Shown piece by piece: positions 17,912-25,846 of a stretch of DNA of 64,000 nucleotides (the stretch's first letter is position 1; the number at the start of each line of letters is the position of its first letter). The notes beneath the pieces were generated by a model, which was given only the letters and a program-made list of their open reading frames with translations, had not been told where the DNA came from and searched no databases. This DNA is from a virus. Position numbers and translations under genes: made by a program. The stretch covers positions 1 through 64,000 of IMG/VR virus record IMGVR_UViG_3300026512_000002. One strand, 5' to 3'.

Positions 17912-18235
17912 ATGATTAAAGAAGTCTACAGTAATGCAATTTTCTGTTCAAATATTGAAAATTGTGAAAACAGAGAGTGTGTGTTTAGGTTTAATGGTTA
18001 TAGAAAAGAAGTAGACCAAATACATGATATTGATAACTATGTGATAAAATTAGATAATTTAAAATCTAATGATTGTGGTTTTATAATGCCAAATCTTATG
18101 TGTGATATTAACCATGATGGTTCTATAACAGTATCTGATATTGTTGGCAATATGCGAGTTGTAGAAACGTATTATGGGTATGATAAACAAGAATGTATGA
18201 TTTTGTTTAGCAGAGAGCATTGTATGGGTGAGTAG
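17912..18235 (+). CDS. Small hypothetical protein with a dockerin/EF-hand-like loop
   Basis: A 107-residue protein starting at ATG 17912 after GGAG. It is Cys-rich (C-S-N-I-E-N-C-E-N-R-E-C). Near residue 68 it has D-I-N-H-D-G-S-I-T-V-S-D-I, matching the calcium-binding loop D-x-N-x-D-G-x-I-x-x-x-D of dockerin/EF-hand proteins. Only one such loop is visible, whereas dockerins usually have two. Calcium binding is an inference. The gene is isolated between terminators and followed by a structured RNA. Confidence 0.6.
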   Translation: MIKEVYSNAIFCSNIENCENRECVFRFNGYRKEVDQIHDIDNYVIKLDNLKSNDCGFIMPNLMCDINHDGSITVSDIVGNMRVVETYYGYDKQECMILFSREHCMGE

Positions 18236-18309
18236 TGATTAATATATTTAATGTGGTAAAAATGAAAATTCTTTACTAGATGTTACAAAATAGTAGTAAA
18301 ATGATTAAT

Positions 18310-18672
18310 GAATACATATTATAGTTGTGTCTGTAGGTTATAATACCATAACTTATGGATAATGGAACCGTTTGCGTGTTCCTCAGCTGTCAAGCTGTCT
18401 TCAATAGGAGGAGATATGAAGAATTTATAGATTAGCGATTCCGGTGGTGAATCGTTAATAAGCTTGAGGTTTGATAATACCTCGTAAAAAAAATATCCGT
18501 ACACTAGGGTGCGGTTCCCTAGAAATTGTTGGTTAAGTGTAAGCGCATACATTTGACCACTTTTCCAATCAGCCAATAGGCATGTGTGTTCTAATATACA
18601 CAGCCTAGCATCTTGCGGTTGATTGTAGAAAAAAGAGAGGTTCTGATGCTACCGTAGTTCTCTTTTTTTTTA
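18310..18672 (+). ncRNA. Compact structured RNA (~360 nt) with its own terminator
   Basis: A run of hairpins: GTTAT/ATAAC, GGAAC/GTTCC, AGCTG..CAGCT-like, CGATTC/GAATCG, GAGGT/ACCTC, CTAGG/CCTAG, and GGC..TGTGT with ACACA.GCC. It finishes with an AAAGAGA..TCTCTTT hairpin and T tract (18631-18672). The plus strand is set by the terminator. It shares an ATTCCGG(C/T)GGT-like segment with the 13.8-kb RNA (TTCCGGCGGTT) and has similar size and layout, so the two may be related. No known family was recognised. The ~265 bases from 18673 to the next gene hold nothing I could identify. Confidence 0.65.
18631..18672 (+). terminator. Terminator of the 18.3-kb RNA
   Basis: AAAGAGA...TCTCTTT stem with an inner GGT/ACC pairing and about nine T residues. 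Confidence 0.75.
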
Positions 18673-18936
18673 TTAAATAACTAGTTATTTGCTGCAGATA
18701 ATGCTAAAATTGATATATTGTAACATATTATGTTGAAATATTAAGAATATTGCTGACGCGATAATATGATGATAATATAGTGGATTGTAAATCTGTTAAT
18801 CGTAGATTGCTGATAGTGAAAATTGAAGTAAAAATTAAATGTATATTATGAAGGTGTAGTTGTTATATAAACAAATAATGAATATTGTATATATTACTCT
18901 CTCATTATTTATGTTATTTTTTTATTAGGAGGAAAT

Positions 18937-19293
18937 ATGAAAATTTTAGAACTCAAAACTTTAGATACAGCAACAACACAAGATTTTGATAAAGTGAAAA
19001 ATAACTTATATCAGAGATATATGGTTATTGATTCAAAGTTAAATAGAATTTTAGATATTTATATTGGTTATCGAGGTAGTTATACAATGGTTGTTTTGCA
19101 AGGATCAACTTCAACAGAGTCATTTTCAGGAGTATCAGTTAGTAGGAATGGTTATTTATCATATTGTTTACTAAGTGCCTTTAAAAAGGCTGGTTTTAAA
19201 TTCGATAACTATGATTATGGGGAAGAAACGCGTAGTATTATAGAACTTGTAGCCAAAAAAATAACTAGAAAAAAATTCAAAATATTTTGTTAA
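18937..19293 (+). CDS. Hypothetical protein
   Basis: A 118-residue protein starting at ATG 18937 after an ideal AGGAGG. It is predicted alpha/beta and soluble, with a basic C-terminus (K-K-I-T-R-K-K-F-K). No family was recognised. It ends directly before a GC-shifted insert at ~19.3 kb, so the insert may have landed just after it or have truncated it. Confidence 0.65.
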   Translation: MKILELKTLDTATTQDFDKVKNNLYQRYMVIDSKLNRILDIYIGYRGSYTMVVLQGSTSTESFSGVSVSRNGYLSYCLLSAFKKAGFKFDNYDYGEETRSIIELVAKKITRKKFKIFC

Positions 19294-19295
19294 GG

Positions 19296-20175
19296 AGCTA
19301 ATAGTCAGGTTCCTATAATCGTATATATATGTATTACATATATATATTATACTATTGTATGGCGGAAATATTTTACGAAACGTCAATACTATGGGAAAGC
19401 GTATCCCTAAAAAAAACAGGCCGCACTGGCGTACCAGGAACACCAAGTAGAGATCTTGGTCAACAAAAAAATCCGTTTGGCCAACGAAAATGATCCATGT
19501 TGTCTGGGAGTATTAGTATGCTCCATTGAAGGACAGTCTCTGGTGATAATGGCAAAAGGTCGAAAGGCCTGGAAAGAAGACGAAATTCGTAACAATGTCT
19601 AAGATAATGGCATTGGGGTATAAAGGGCGGTGGCCTGGAAGTCCTACGATATAAGTCTTTTTTACATAGGTGTATCTTTGATATATTTATGTAACGCTTT
19701 TTCCGTTCAAATGATGAGAAAAGCTATGCTTAATGGCGAAAGCCAAAAAGTAAGCTTTAAGATCATCAATATTGATCGGGTGAAGCAACTCCTACATAAT
19801 AATGATTGGACAAGTGCCATTGGGCACGAAGATGTCGCAATCATTGTTTCTAAAGAATTGGGAATGGAGGTTAAACATAACCGAATTTCCCATTCTTTAG
19901 AAAAGGAGGATGTCTTGATTTTAAGGCAGTATTTCGGAGGGCGTTTGCCCGAAGGAACTACTACCTTAAATGAAGATCAGCTCAAGTTATTGAGCTGGGT
20001 AGAAATTACTCTTAGCAAGTAATTTCTATTTATCCTTCTAAGCTAACAGTTTAATTCGGTTTGACTAACCGAAGTATATTGTTAGTAGGAGTGGAAACAA
20101 AAAAACCTAATAGGTCGGCCAGGTAGGAATGGCCGTTGACTAGACATAGTCTTAAAGAGAGTTAGTCACTCTCAA
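19296..20175 (+). mobile_element. Compositionally foreign insert: structured flanks around a ring-nuclease gene
   Basis: This ~880-base segment is clearly richer in G+C than its neighbours. Left of the gene there are stems such as CTGG-cgta-CCAG, CCAAG/CTTGG, GGAG..CTCC inside TGTC/GACA, and GGTC-gaaa-GGCC. To the right come CTAACA/TGTTAG enclosing TTCGGTT/AACCGAA, CGGCC/GGCCG, GACTA-gaca-TAGTC and GAGAG/CTCTC. An ORF embedded in structured RNA is the style of self-splicing introns and HEARO-like elements, and A-G-A-C-A-T-A-G-T-C resembles the last core strand of group I introns. I could not assemble a full group I core, so the class is open. No flanking direct repeats were found. Confidence 0.45.
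19678..20022 (+). CDS. DUF1874/YddF-family ring nuclease, probable anti-CRISPR AcrIII-1
   Basis: A 114-residue protein of the family that includes archaeal-virus AcrIII-1 (SIRV1 gp29 type) and bacterial YddF. Known members degrade cyclic tetra-adenylate and so switch off type III CRISPR effectors. Family hallmarks are present in order: I-Y-L-C-N-A-F-S at the start, S-A-I-G-H-E-D-V with the conserved active-site His, N-R-I-S-H, and Q-Y-F-G-G-R-L-P-E-G near the end. The start is taken as TTG 19678, giving family-typical length with AGGTG five bases upstream; an in-frame GTG at 19630 would add 16 residues. Codon choice differs from neighbouring phage genes, indicating recent transfer. Confidence 0.85.
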   Translation: MIYLCNAFSVQMMRKAMLNGESQKVSFKIINIDRVKQLLHNNDWTSAIGHEDVAIIVSKELGMEVKHNRISHSLEKEDVLILRQYFGGRLPEGTTTLNEDQLKLLSWVEITLSK

Positions 20176-20188
20176 TATTCCGATCCAT

Positions 20189-20220
20189 CAAAAAAAAACA
20201 CCACCCGTTCTGGGTGGTGT
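20189..20220 (-). terminator. Strong intrinsic terminator, leftward orientation
   Basis: ACACCACCC-gttct-GGGTGGTGT with the A/T tract on the left, so on the minus strand the hairpin runs into T residues. On the plus strand a T tract appears only ~10 bases later, so it may also work weakly rightward. It seals the insert from the next gene. Confidence 0.75.
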
Positions 20221-20276
20221 TACTAATCCTTTTTTTTATCATTAAACAATCTATTAATACATTATATAGGATTAAT

Positions 20277-21398
20277 ATGGAATTTGTAAAAGGCAATATA
20301 GAAATAAGTGATTTACCTACAGGTTTATCAGATGAGATATTGAGTAAAATAGATACTATTATTAAAATAAATGATAGTATTAAAGGTTTTATATGCTCCA
20401 CTGAACCAATACCTATCTTTGTGGGGTATAAGAATTTTGGTTTACCATCAGGTTGTTTTGAAGAATATTGTAAAAAACTTAATTTAAAAACAATGGTTAT
20501 TGAGTATAATGGTGAGCGTATATTTATAGATATTAGATCAAAATTATTTGTAGATACAGTAAATGGTGATTCTATACAACCATATGTTGATTATGATCTA
20601 AATCCTGATATAATAAATATATCTACAAATACTGTTGGTAACATCACCATTTATGGTGAATGTTTTGATAGTAATATGGGTGTTATTATTGATGATGTGT
20701 TAGATGTGGTTAATATAGTATGTGATAAACCAAATGAAATAATATTGACATATAATACATATGACGATGTTGGTGAAACGGTGATAGAACTTGTACGGGG
20801 AAGTACTAGATCTTTTGGTAAAAAAATAAAAGTAAAAATATCGGATATTGTCAAAGGTAGTGGCCAACCTGGTGTTTTTTTAACAAATTTTGAAAATTGT
20901 AAAAATGGTGAGAATTTATGGGGTGTTGAATGGGATACAAAAGTATTTGGTAAAATATCTTCAGTTGAATCATTTTTTAAATCATCAAAAGCTGGTACGC
21001 CTAGTGTTGGTACAGGTCCTAATGATGTAAATGTTTTTACTAACAGTAAATGTTATATGTACACTGAGCGTAGTGGTGAAAATTATAATAGTGGTCAATA
21101 TGCTACTGTTACTACTAATAATTTTGCTATATTAGATGAGGTAACCTTTGAATACCATCTAGCTACTAATAATACCAATGTTGAAGTGTTTTTAAGAGCA
21201 TATAATGTCAAAACCATGAATTGGGACATTTTATGGTCACATTCTGGACCTGGTGTTCATAAACAAAATGATAAAGCAAGTTTGATAGAAATAAAAAATA
21301 TAAATAATAATTATAATATGCTTCAATTTTATTTTGGAGAGACTAATAATTGGGGTGGTGATCTAGCATTAAGTAATATTAAAATAGTGTCTAAATAA
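20277..21398 (+). CDS. Receptor-binding-like protein, IPT/TIG plus MAM-like domains
   Basis: A 373-residue protein; ATG 20277 has AGG seven bases upstream and is preferred over an open GTG at 20214 that lies in the terminator. Residues ~1-115 are unrecognised. Residues ~120-200 are IPT/TIG-like (N-I-T-I-Y-G-E-C-F-D ... V-I-E-L-V-R-G). From ~205 there is a jelly-roll MAM/LamG-like domain (F-F-K-S-S-K-A-G-T-P-S ... T-G-P-N-D-V-N-V-F ... Y-M-Y-T-E-R-S-G-E-N). It is paralogous to the gene at 24397 over the last two domains. Such modules bind surface glycans or proteins, so a virion adhesion role is likely. Confidence 0.7.
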   Translation: MEFVKGNIEISDLPTGLSDEILSKIDTIIKINDSIKGFICSTEPIPIFVGYKNFGLPSGCFEEYCKKLNLKTMVIEYNGERIFIDIRSKLFVDTVNGDSIQPYVDYDLNPDIINISTNTVGNITIYGECFDSNMGVIIDDVLDVVNIVCDKPNEIILTYNTYDDVGETVIELVRGSTRSFGKKIKVKISDIVKGSGQPGVFLTNFENCKNGENLWGVEWDTKVFGKISSVESFFKSSKAGTPSVGTGPNDVNVFTNSKCYMYTERSGENYNSGQYATVTTNNFAILDEVTFEYHLATNNTNVEVFLRAYNVKTMNWDILWSHSGPGVHKQNDKASLIEIKNINNNYNMLQFYFGETNNWGGDLALSNIKIVSK

Positions 21399-21519
21399 GA
21401 GATTTTTTTGTAATAGTTTTGGTTAAACATATTGATGATAAATATGTTGTTTGGATAGATGAGAACGTATAATCTTTAATCGTTCCAATATCTGATTTAG
21501 ATGTGTTAGTAAAAGAAGA

Positions 21520-21800
21520 AATGTTGTAAATATACAAAATAAAGAGGGTAAAATTCCTTTACATACAGTTATTCAAGATAGTCGATCTGAAATGGTAAAA
21601 CTGCTTATTAGAAATGGAGTAGACTTAAATACTCAAGATAATGAAGGTAAAATTCTTTTATATTTAGTTATAAAGGAAAGATAGTTTGAAGTAGTTAAAG
21701 TGCTTATTAAAAATGGTGTAGATATAGTTATACAAGATGATGAAGACAAAACCTTTTTGCATATGGATATAAGAGAAATGTAATTCAAAATGGTAATTTT
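21520..21800 (+). pseudogene. Decayed ankyrin-repeat protein gene
   Basis: Reading one frame gives three 33-residue ankyrin units: N-K-E-G-K-I-P-L-H-T-V-I-Q-D ... M-V-K-L-L-I-R-N-G-V-D; D-N-E-G-K-I-L-L-Y-L-V-I ... V-V-K-V-L-I-K-N-G-V-D; and D-D-E-D-K-T-F-L-H-M. Two in-frame stops (TAG in the second unit, TAA in the third) and the lack of a start make it a pseudogene. Ankyrin repeats are rare in phages and common in secreted effectors and in some AT-rich host-associated bacteria, so it probably came from a host. It lies in a ~1-kb stretch without an intact gene. Confidence 0.8.
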
Positions 21801-22084
21801 TTTTTAATCAAAAAGGTGTAATCATAAAGAAAAGAAATAAAAAGAAAATATTTTTTAAGAGCGTCTTCGATTAATAAATATCACACATATTATAAAGAAA
21901 CATACATTATTAAAATAATTATACTTTTACTGGTAAATCTTTATAAGAGTTTGAATATTCTTTAGAATCTTTGCTTTTTTTATTAATAAATCTATTTTAT
22001 TATGATTTAAACAATTTCTATTTTTAGTAAATTCTTGTCTGATAATATACTTATTAATTAACTATGATCCTAAAAAAAACATCT

Positions 22085-22385
22085 TACCATATCACATTAT
22101 GTCTAGGTGACATAACATGACTTAGGTTTTTTAGAATAAGAGATTGCTCTCTCGCGGATGATCGATGTTTAGCATCCGTCATGGTTCCTACACCATATTC
22201 TTACATGTTCGACAATTTAAAGGATCATTATGTCAGATGATCCTACCTTTATTGGTTTGCCTTAAGTTGGTTAGACTCAACGTGACTCTAGCTACAATGC
22301 TTATTTCACCCTTTCGGGTAGATATCACGATTAACCCATTACCAATGGGTTTATATTATAGGATAAATAATATACCCTATCAATG
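22085..22385. ncRNA. Structured intergenic region, RNA candidate
   Basis: About 300 bases with clear stems: CTAAAAAA..GGTTTTTTAG enclosing TTATGTC-tagg-TGACATAA; GGATG/CATCC; GGATCAT/ATGATCC; ACCC-tttc-GGGT; and AACCCATT-acc-AATGGGTT. It lies between the ankyrin pseudogene and the patatin gene. No terminator fixes the strand; it could be a patatin leader or a separate RNA. Confidence 0.45.
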
Positions 22386-22473
22386 ATATAATATATGTTT
22401 GAATGTATTATATATACGATTTTTTTATTTACTATATTAAACAATTTATTAATGAAACTATGAGGTGTATGAA

Positions 22474-23454
22474 ATGGAAAAGTATAAAGGTTTGGTAATA
22501 GAAGGCGGTGGTGCCAGAGGTATTGTTTATGGTGGAGCATTACAGGCTATGGGAAAAAAAGGTGTATTGGGAAATATAATACATTATATGGGGACATCTG
22601 TAGGATCGATAACCGCATTGATGTTGGTATTGGGATATACTCCTCAAGAAATTGTTATTAAAACGGTTAATTTGCGAAGTGATGATATATTGAAAAAAGA
22701 TTTTTTTTTCTATATAAACGATGCTAAGAACTCGGAAAATGTTTTTAGTATTGCTAAATATATCATGTTAGGGTTAACCATAGGTTTATTTAGGGTTCCT
22801 GTGAATTTAATACATTTATTTTTTTTTGAAAATGGTTATTATGATAATGCTCCGTTGCGAAAATGGATTGAGAAATTGTTAGTCGATAAAGGTTTCGATA
22901 AAGATACTTCATTTAAAACAATATGGGAAAAAACTGGAAAAAAATTATATATTACAACAACTAATTGGGACCGAGAATATGTTAGAGTTTTTAGTGTTGA
23001 TGATGACAATGTCTCTGTATTAGATGCTGTTATGATCAGTGTATCTATACCCTATTTTTTTAGATCTGTAAATATAGGCGGTGAAAGATATGTTGACGGT
23101 GGTTTAGTGGCTAATTATAATATAGATTATTTATCTGATAATAATATTATAAATGCTAAGGATATAATAGGTTTACGTGTTGATGATAAATCTGAAATAG
23201 CTGGATTCAATGAAGGAAAATTATTTAAAGTTAAAAAGAAAAAAAAGAATTTTTTACAAAGTTTAATTAATACTATAGATATCATGTATGCTGGTGCCAA
23301 TACTCCTACATTGAGAGGAAAACATGAGCAAACAACAATACGATTATCTGATCACGGTATAGGGGTTGTTGATTTTTCAATGAATAAAGAAAAAAAACTA
23401 TATTATAGTGATTTGGGATATATTGATTTTTCAAACAAATATAAACATCAATAA
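22474..23454 (+). CDS. Patatin-like phospholipase
   Basis: A 326-residue patatin-fold lipid acyl hydrolase. It shows the oxyanion-hole motif E-G-G-G-A-R-G near residue 11, the nucleophile elbow G-T-S-V-G-S (Ser of G-x-S-x-G) near residue 45, and the catalytic Asp in Y-V-D-G-G-L near residue 210, in the right order. It would cleave membrane phospholipids. No signal peptide is present, so it acts in the infected cell or as part of the virion. ATG 22474 has GAGGTG upstream; GTG 22465 is less likely. It is followed 13 bases later by a virion-like gene and sits between two receptor-binding paralogues. Roles could include membrane damage at lysis or entry; none is proven. Confidence 0.88.
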   Translation: MEKYKGLVIEGGGARGIVYGGALQAMGKKGVLGNIIHYMGTSVGSITALMLVLGYTPQEIVIKTVNLRSDDILKKDFFFYINDAKNSENVFSIAKYIMLGLTIGLFRVPVNLIHLFFFENGYYDNAPLRKWIEKLLVDKGFDKDTSFKTIWEKTGKKLYITTTNWDREYVRVFSVDDDNVSVLDAVMISVSIPYFFRSVNIGGERYVDGGLVANYNIDYLSDNNIINAKDIIGLRVDDKSEIAGFNEGKLFKVKKKKKNFLQSLINTIDIMYAGANTPTLRGKHEQTTIRLSDHGIGVVDFSMNKEKKLYYSDLGYIDFSNKYKHQ

Positions 23455-23467
23455 ATAGAGGACAAAT

Positions 23468-24388
23468 ATGAATGAATTACAGAAAGATGAGCTTAAAGTA
23501 TTGGAAACTAGTTTTAGAGAATTAAAAGAGTCCGTATTGGACAATATAAACCCAACATTACTATCTCGTGAATTAGGTTTTATGAATCCAATTGCAATAA
23601 ATATAAAACAGTGGTCTATGGATCTATATCTATATTATATTAATAAGAAAAAAGATATTTTAGATAATCCTGATAGTGAAATAGATATAAATTTTGATGA
23701 AGTTGGGATGTTGCAATATGATAATGATGATTTAGTTAAAAGTATAAGTTCGGTATCTATGTATAAAATTGCTAATTATATTGATAAACCTTTTACTGAT
23801 ATTAAAATAAATCAAGTTGATTTTAAAAGAGATTTGAAAGCTGATATTGTTTTAAACAAAAAAGTGACAAGGAGTGCTAATGGTAGACCTATTAAATCAG
23901 AATATTTTCTTGTTGATGAATTAATGGCAGTAATATACTTTGATTTTAAAACAGATTCGTCTAATCTAATAGTTGAGAGAACAGAAACATTATATTATAT
24001 TAAAAAGGATAATACTAAAGGAACTCCTATCATAATTAAACAAAAAAAATATGATCTAACCAATCCGACTGATGCAGCATTAGCTATTAAGGAACGTGTT
24101 AATAGTAGAAAATTTATTACAGAAGCTATAATGGTTTTTATAAATGGGGTACTACAGCAATATCATCCTGACAAAACACAGTACCAAATAATTTTAATGA
24201 CGCTATCATATTGGAATTATTCTGAAAAAACTAGATTAGATTTTATAAATTTAGGATTAGAATATTGGGAAGATGATTTGAGAAATATGGTGTCGCCAGC
24301 ACCAGATGACTATGCATGGTTAGATTATACTATAGATGATAACGGTACTAGTGTTAAAGATTATATGATAGCAATGTTGTCATATTAA
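23468..24388 (+). CDS. Probable virion structural protein
   Basis: A 306-residue acidic protein starting at ATG 23468 after AGAGGA. It is alpha/beta and soluble with no catalytic motif seen. Segments such as M-V-F-I-N-G-V-L-Q-Q-Y resemble the 'ngv' beta stretches of tail proteins. It is coupled to patatin upstream (13 bases) and to the IPT/MAM protein downstream (eight bases), so these three form one operon. A tail or fibre-assembly role is inferred from context. Confidence 0.5.
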   Translation: MNELQKDELKVLETSFRELKESVLDNINPTLLSRELGFMNPIAINIKQWSMDLYLYYINKKKDILDNPDSEIDINFDEVGMLQYDNDDLVKSISSVSMYKIANYIDKPFTDIKINQVDFKRDLKADIVLNKKVTRSANGRPIKSEYFLVDELMAVIYFDFKTDSSNLIVERTETLYYIKKDNTKGTPIIIKQKKYDLTNPTDAALAIKERVNSRKFITEAIMVFINGVLQQYHPDKTQYQIILMTLSYWNYSEKTRLDFINLGLEYWEDDLRNMVSPAPDDYAWLDYTIDDNGTSVKDYMIAMLSY

Positions 24389-24396
24389 GGGGGTTT

Positions 24397-25527
24397 ATGA
24401 AATTTATTGATTTTACATTAAATGATGATAGTTTATTAGAAATAAATGATAAGCACTATTATGCTGATGTTAATGTTAAGGTGACTGATGATTTTGATAA
24501 TACATTATGCTATATAATTGTCAATACTATACCTATTGTATTAAATGATATTAATGTTGGTGATGTAAACGTTTACAATATTATAAATGAATATTTATAC
24601 GCTTATAATATTAACGTTGTCGGTATATATATTGTATACAAAGATGTTAGTAAATATGTGTTGAATAATAATATGATAAATGTTAATGGTGCTGATAAAT
24701 ATCGTTTACAATATATTAAACCATTCATATATAATGATACTAATATTAAATTACCAAAAAAAACAACTGCTGATATAACTATAACTGGTGGTAATTTTGA
24801 TGATAGTATGATTTTTAAAATAGATGATGTTATTATTAATAGTTTTAATATAATATCAGATTCAACCATTATTATAAATGTAACAACTCCAGATACTGCA
24901 ATTGGTGTTAGAGAGCTTACTATAAGTAGAGCTGGTATGGTAGCTTTTGGCGGATCTATTAATTTGGAAATAATTGATAATGTTATTGGTGATGGTCCTA
25001 GTGGTGAGTTTTTAACTGATTTTAATATGAATACAAGTGGTGGTGATCTATGGGGAAGTTCTTGGGTGTTGGAGACTTTTGGAGGTGCTAGTAATATCGA
25101 TGGGTTTTTTAAATCATCTAATGTTGGAACACCATCTGGTAAGACTGGTCCTAATAGTAAAAATGTATTCAGTTATTATAATGATAGATATATGTTTACT
25201 GAACGTTCGTCTGAAAATTTTGGAACTGGTAAATATGCTATCGCAACTACTAATTACTTTAGTGACTTAACTAAAATTGAATTAGAGTATCATCGGTATG
25301 GTAGTAGTATGGCTGATTTTATTATAGAGTGTCGCGATAGTTTTGGATCCTGGATTGAGAAATATAGATTATCTGGACAACAACAGAGTAAAAATAATGA
25401 TGTTGGAACATATGTGTCTATCGATACTACATTATGGGATTGTGATATGGTTAGATTTGTTTTCGGTGAAGCTAGTAATTATGATTCGGATATGGCTATT
25501 AGTTTTATTAAATTAACATCCGTCTAA
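24397..25527 (+). CDS. Receptor-binding-like protein, IPT/TIG plus MAM-like domains
   Basis: A 376-residue paralogue of the gene at 20277. Residues ~125-195 are IPT/TIG-like (I-T-I-T-G-G-N-F-D ... R-E-L-T-I-S-R). From ~205 comes the MAM/LamG-like domain (F-F-K-S-S-N-V-G-T-P-S-G-K-T-G-P-N, Y-M-F-T-E-R-S-S-E-N-F-G-T-G-K). The N-terminal ~115 residues differ from the paralogue and may anchor each protein to a different partner. ATG 24397 follows AAGGGGG. Two copies with different N-termini suggest two adhesins with similar tips. Confidence 0.7.
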   Translation: MKFIDFTLNDDSLLEINDKHYYADVNVKVTDDFDNTLCYIIVNTIPIVLNDINVGDVNVYNIINEYLYAYNINVVGIYIVYKDVSKYVLNNNMINVNGADKYRLQYIKPFIYNDTNIKLPKKTTADITITGGNFDDSMIFKIDDVIINSFNIISDSTIIINVTTPDTAIGVRELTISRAGMVAFGGSINLEIIDNVIGDGPSGEFLTDFNMNTSGGDLWGSSWVLETFGGASNIDGFFKSSNVGTPSGKTGPNSKNVFSYYNDRYMFTERSSENFGTGKYAIATTNYFSDLTKIELEYHRYGSSMADFIIECRDSFGSWIEKYRLSGQQQSKNNDVGTYVSIDTTLWDCDMVRFVFGEASNYDSDMAISFIKLTSV

Positions 25528-25617
25528 ATAATTTATAACTAATATTGTTTGAATATTAAATTAATAATGACCCATTATTTTAGCAACAACTAAATAAGCA
25601 ATATAGTAGAGTGAGAT

Positions 25618-25824
25618 ATGAATGAAGTTGAGATAAAAAGTTTAAGTTTAGCAGCATACATTATGACTAGTGGAGTCAAACTTATTAAGATTAATGATAA
25701 TAGAACATATATTCTTAATACAGACAGAAGTGAAGATGAGTGGATGTTGGAATATGTTTCTTCTAAATGTAGTGAATTTGATAGAAACATTATGAATCTA
25801 AAATGGTTCATGAAAAAAAAATAA
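25618..25824 (+). CDS. Small hypothetical protein
   Basis: A 68-residue protein starting at ATG 25618 with a weak GTGAG site. The composition (S-L-A-A-Y-I-M-T-S-G-V-K-L-I-K-I) resembles a family of small phage proteins of unknown function with an alpha/beta fold. It is 23 bases upstream of a fibre gene, so probably translated from the same message. Confidence 0.55.
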   Translation: MNEVEIKSLSLAAYIMTSGVKLIKINDNRTYILNTDRSEDEWMLEYVSSKCSEFDRNIMNLKWFMKKK

Positions 25825-25846
25825 TATTAATTTTTAGAGGTAAATT

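Noticed and set aside
18319-18576. 85-codon leftward frame
   Set aside because: It lies within the structured RNA, opposite to its terminator, and lacks a ribosome site and protein-like composition.
19409-19601. 64-codon open frame left of the ring nuclease
   Set aside because: No start with a ribosome site, and the length is within chance for this base composition; the region also folds well.
19296-20175. Firm call of a group I intron
   Set aside because: A strand resembling the last core element is present, but its partner and the other core helices could not be placed, and no interrupted gene was identified.
22085-22385. tRNA-like element
   Set aside because: No T-loop or acceptor-stem pattern could be matched on either strand.
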